Source: Candidatus Paceibacter normanii SCGC AAA255-P19
Lineage (GTDB): Bacteria; Patescibacteriota; Minisyncoccia; Minisyncoccales; Paceibacteraceae
Reading direction: 5' to 3'
Assembly: GCA_000398025.1 (NCBI GenBank)
Contig: ASKX01000007.1
Span: forward strand, 1 to 8,208
Length of the DNA stretch: 8,208 bases
In this document: piece by piece, positions 5,905-8,208 of the stretch
Numbering within the stretch: position 1 is the first letter of the stretch
How the letters are laid out: every line of letters starts with the position of its first letter
Notes under the pieces: generated by a model
What the model saw: only the letters and a program-made list of their open reading frames with translations
Database searches by the model: none
Told to the model about the DNA's origin: nothing
Translations under genes and position numbers: made by a program

Positions 5905-6339
5905 CTAATTCCAGTAATTCCCGGAGTAATCGGCGGTTTTTTTGGGCAGAATCAGCTGAGGATTAATGGTATTTAAGATTAAAAAAGAGGCTAAAATAAT
6001 AATCAATCCCAAAATCCCTGAAGTAATTTGATCTTTAGCATCAGCCATGGCAGCTGGCGCGCCAGCTGAGGTCAAATAACGCACTCCGCCCAAAATCATT
6101 ACCCCAAAGACCAAGATTCCAGCAATAAATATTGAAAAAGTAAAGAAATAGCGGAGGTATTCTGGCAAAGCAGTTTTTATTGTGCTTGGCGGCGTCACTC
6201 CCGGGAGCTCAGGATACTGAACTTCTAATTTCCTGGCGGCGGCTGCCAAAACCTCCAGCGAACTATCCTCTGGCAGAATAAAATTAAAAGCACTTATCAA
6301 AATAAAAGAAAAGATAAAAATTAAAAATACCTTTTTCAT
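5905..6339 (-). CDS. TrbC/VirB2-like pilin-type membrane protein, probably truncated by a frameshift
   Basis: The 144-residue protein starts with a signal-like hydrophobic segment (4-22) ending near an AAAA cleavage-type site (about 32-35). A proline-rich loop (41-60) follows, then two membrane helices (about 62-87 and 104-124). Between the helices lies GGVRYLTSAGAPAAMADAKDQI (84-105), the short polar loop typical of TrbC/VirB2-type pilin subunits, many of which are annotated in Patescibacteria. Whether it forms a type IV secretion pilus or only a two-helix membrane anchor cannot be told. After NPQLILPKK (126-134) the frame runs off into TADYSGNYWN and stops. One base fewer in the A7 tract at 5937-5943 would instead join it to the crystallin-like frame. 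It begins 10 nt after the Cys-rich gene, on the same strand and probably in the same operon. No Shine-Dalgarno is visible. Confidence 0.75.
   Translation of the reverse strand: MKKVFLIFIFSFILISAFNFILPEDSSLEVLAAAARKLEVQYPELPGVTPPSTIKTALPEYLRYFFTFSIFIAGILVFGVMILGGVRYLTSAGAPAAMADAKDQITSGILGLIIILASFLILNTINPQLILPKKTADYSGNYWN
5937..5943 (-). other. A7 homopolymer at the frame junction of the pilin-like and crystallin-like ORFs
   Basis: The minus strand reads CTG CCC AAA AAA ACC in the pilin frame and TGC CCA AAA AAA CCG in the crystallin frame, an offset of +1. Removing one A gives L-P-K-K-P-P-I-T-P-G and continues through 26 codons into the 289-residue ORF without a stop, for a 449-residue product. 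Options are a real one-base insertion (pseudogene or phase-variable tract), RNA polymerase slippage, +1 ribosomal frameshifting, or an assembly error. Confidence 0.7.
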
Positions 6340-6349
6340 TTAATTAAAA

Positions 6350-7657
6350 TCAGAATTGACAACAATAATAATTAGTGGGATAGCAGCCTTCTTCCTTGCC
6401 GATATCAAACCATTCTTTTATAAAAGTCCAAACTGTTCTCCAGGCCATTGAGACAATCTTTACGGCGATCTTAAAGATAGTTACCGGCCAATCCCACCAA
6501 TGTTTAGGACTTTCCCAAATTTTTTGGATTTCTTCCCATTCGTCCATTATTTGAACGACTAAGCAAAGCAGTTGGTCGTCTTCGAAAAGGCCCATATCAG
6601 AAACCGTCTTGCAAGTAAAAAGGTGCTTCCCTACTTTTTCCCCAGTTAGAACGGCCGGATAGTCTTCAGCTGGTATCCAACATTGAGCTAGTTCGCAGCG
6701 AGAAAAATTAAGCTGTTCTAAAATATACGACCTTTTAAACTTGAACTTATCTGGCAGGTCTTTTAGTTCGCCCTCGTCAAAATATTTTTCATCAATATCA
6801 TTTCTCAAATCTTCTTGGGCGACCTCTATGTCAGCGTAGCCAGTAATTACTGGGCTAAAATATTGGCCGCAACAACCAGGAAGCCCTCGGTTGGAACCAC
6901 ACCTGTAATAAAGATCACAATCTGTTTGGCAGCTGCCAGCCTGAGGGCAATATTTACAGGTTATAGTATTTTCCGGGAATTCCGGATTGGGGGCAAATGG
7001 TTCAGTTGTCCAGCAACAAGTTCCATTTGTTCGGCACTCAGTGCAACTCTCGCACTGGCTGGCGTCATCTTGGCAGTCCTTATTGGCTTCAATGTCTCCT
7101 GGTGGCTGGGGTCCGGCAGCGCATTCAACGGCCGGTCCGTCAACTAAATCCCAGCTGCTAATAGTGAAGAACTTATGGCATCTAGTAGCGCACATGTCTT
7201 CGCAGTTAGCGCCAGAAAGTGGCGGCAGTCCTGTTTCTGGGTTGCCATTAAGGATCAACTCGGTAGCTGCTACCATTTCTTGGCTGGCCTGAATCATTCC
7301 TCCAAACTCAGCCATCATTTTGGAAGCTAAAAAAGAACTTCTTTCCATTACTTCCCCTATTGGAATTTCTCTGCCGCAAGCCCATTCTTCTAAGTCCCCA
7401 CTTAAAGGAAGGCAGGATTTATTAGTAAAAGTTGCCCCGTTTAGTTCACACTCAATCGGGCAATTAATACAAGAACAGGTGTTAGTTTCTTCATGGGGCG
7501 CTTTTTCGCAATCCAGATCTGGACAGGTAACTCCTTCGCAAGGGCCCCCATCATTAGCCCAAGCCTTTCTTTCTTCATTGTATAAAAAATTAGGGATTAA
7601 AGAAAGAGAAAAAGAAAGAATTAAGATTATAGCAATTTGCTTTTTTAGCTTTACCAT
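6350..7657 (-). CDS. Secreted or membrane-attached cysteine-rich protein of unknown function
   Basis: I do not recognise the family. From the ATG at 7657 the product is 435 residues, with a basic N-terminus (MVKLKK) and one hydrophobic segment (about 7-25) followed by an AWA-like cleavage site (about 32-34), so it is exported. It has 33 cysteines in clusters: about 40-82 (CxxxxC, CxCxxC and CxxxC spacings), 151-256 (including two CC pairs) and 26 residues from the C-terminus onward in GC...YYCCQF. Many disulfides or metal sites are likely. The middle (about 270-320) is charged and helical. Near the C-terminus a tryptophan-rich stretch (HWWDWPVTIFKIAVKIVSMAW) could be a membrane-associated or amphipathic helix. 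A TTG at 7672 would add five residues; the ATG is preferred because it places the signal segment normally. It overlaps the upstream stop by 7 nt and ends 10 nt before the pilin-like gene. Confidence 0.7.
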   Translation of the reverse strand: MVKLKKQIAIILILSFSLSLIPNFLYNEERKAWANDGGPCEGVTCPDLDCEKAPHEETNTCSCINCPIECELNGATFTNKSCLPLSGDLEEWACGREIPIGEVMERSSFLASKMMAEFGGMIQASQEMVAATELILNGNPETGLPPLSGANCEDMCATRCHKFFTISSWDLVDGPAVECAAGPQPPGDIEANKDCQDDASQCESCTECRTNGTCCWTTEPFAPNPEFPENTITCKYCPQAGSCQTDCDLYYRCGSNRGLPGCCGQYFSPVITGYADIEVAQEDLRNDIDEKYFDEGELKDLPDKFKFKRSYILEQLNFSRCELAQCWIPAEDYPAVLTGEKVGKHLFTCKTVSDMGLFEDDQLLCLVVQIMDEWEEIQKIWESPKHWWDWPVTIFKIAVKIVSMAWRTVWTFIKEWFDIGKEEGCYPTNYYCCQF

Positions 7658-8208
7658 AAAAGTTTGTGGCAATAGAAAATTGCCGGGTCGTGCCCTGGTT
7701 CAATGTCGCCAGGCATCATAACTTCGGTTTCAATTTCTTCCCATTCGGGAAGTTTTTCCATTTTCATATTAGGAATAAGATCGGGGACTCTAACTTGGTC
7801 TATGCTTAACGGATCTTGCTCGCAGTCGGCCATTAACCCGCGAGCTTCTAAGACCCAACGCAAGTCTCTTTCAAACTCGCTAATCAATTTTGAATTAATA
7901 ATTGCTTCAGCCAAGTTGTCTTTTAACTCGTCCCAGGTAGCGCTTTCCATATTTAAAACACCTCGAAAAACTTCAGCCGCATGAGGGTCAGCTAAGAGGA
8001 TATCAAGACGCTCTTCTTTTTCAAATAGGAGTTTTAGAACTTCAGGTTCTCTCAACAATCTTTTTAATCTGTCATCGGCGCCAACCAAAGCATCTCCTAA
8101 AAAGTCCCCGCTCTTGACCATTTTTTCTAAATTTTCTTCCTGTCTCAAGACTAAAACCAGTTTTTCTCTAGCGGCTGTTTCCCTTTCTATTTTCCCTCTA
8201 ATCTCGAA
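7651..8208 (-). CDS. Unrecognised acidic, mostly helical protein, N-terminus outside the window
   Basis: The frame is open to the window edge, so the 185 visible residues are the C-terminal part of a longer protein; the TTG at 8148 and internal ATG codons need not be starts. The visible part begins with a charged helical, coiled-coil-like stretch (IERETAAREKLVLVLRQEEN), continues with amphipathic helices rich in L, E, D and R, and ends in a proline-containing acidic tail (about the last 45 residues) with FYCHKLLW at the C-terminus. No catalytic motif or membrane segment is visible. It overlaps the start of the Cys-rich gene by 7 nt (ATGGTAA on the minus strand), so the two are probably translationally coupled and act in the same envelope-related cluster. 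Confidence 0.65.
   Translation of the reverse strand, partial: FEIRGKIERETAAREKLVLVLRQEENLEKMVKSGDFLGDALVGADDRLKRLLREPEVLKLLFEKEERLDILLADPHAAEVFRGVLNMESATWDELKDNLAEAIINSKLISEFERDLRWVLEARGLMADCEQDPLSIDQVRVPDLIPNMKMEKLPEWEEIETEVMMPGDIEPGHDPAIFYCHKLLW

Noticed and set aside
5937..5943. Programmed -1 ribosomal frameshift at A-AAA-AAA
   Set aside because: A -1 shift from the pilin frame enters the third frame, not the crystallin frame. The needed change is +1 or loss of one A, so the classical -1 mechanism does not fit.
6815..7721. Several + and - strand ORFs inside the Cys-rich gene region (for example 6815-7147, 6987-7292, 7320-7721)
   Set aside because: They are antisense or out-of-frame readings of the exported Cys-rich protein; none has a plausible domain or start context.
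1..8208. CRISPR array, tRNA/rRNA gene or insertion sequence
   Set aside because: No regularly spaced repeats, cloverleaf-like segments, rRNA signatures, transposase motifs or terminal inverted repeats were seen; nearly all of the window is covered by genes on one strand or the other.

Overview
The window is a replication-origin neighbourhood from an AT-rich bacterium, most likely a member of the Candidate Phyla Radiation (Patescibacteria, Parcubacteria-like). This rests on four things: very compact genes with overlapping ends; short forms of housekeeping proteins (a KhpB/Jag with no Jag-N domain and a short YidC); no recF or gyrB after dnaN; and a TrbC/VirB2-like pilin gene of a type common in that group. 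TGA acts as a stop in dnaA and rpmH, so the TGA-recoding lineages (Gracilibacteria, Absconditabacteria) are unlikely. The assignment is inference, as no rRNA is present.

Left part (1-2858): the 3' end of a class A penicillin-binding protein on the + strand converges on dnaN, and the two stop codons share one TTAA. dnaA and dnaN lie on the minus strand, separated by a 129-nt spacer with origin-like motifs. The likely intrinsic terminator of dnaA-dnaN is inside the PBP coding sequence.

Centre (2859-4998): a 159-nt divergent intergenic region holds back-to-back promoters for dnaA and rpmH, nested inverted repeats and G-rich motifs. It is the best oriC candidate. To its right runs the classical rpmH-rnpA-yidD-yidC-jag operon, making ribosomal protein L34, the RNase P protein, two membrane-insertion factors and an RNA-binding KH/R3H protein. 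It ends in an intrinsic terminator built into the last codons of jag. Three related hairpins of the form GATRAA...TTYATC occur within this operon.

Right part (4989-8208): a minus-strand cluster, head-on to the rpmH operon, encodes at least three exported or surface proteins. In transcription order these are an unrecognised acidic helical protein (5' end outside the window), a secreted protein with 33 cysteines, a TrbC/VirB2-like pilin or membrane protein, and a protein built from beta/gamma-crystallin Greek-key motifs.

The last two look like one gene split by a one-base change in an A7 tract. With six A's the frame would be open through both and encode a 449-residue membrane-anchored protein with six Greek-key motifs. 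This is the most interesting feature of the window. No gene start visible here has a recognisable Shine-Dalgarno sequence.
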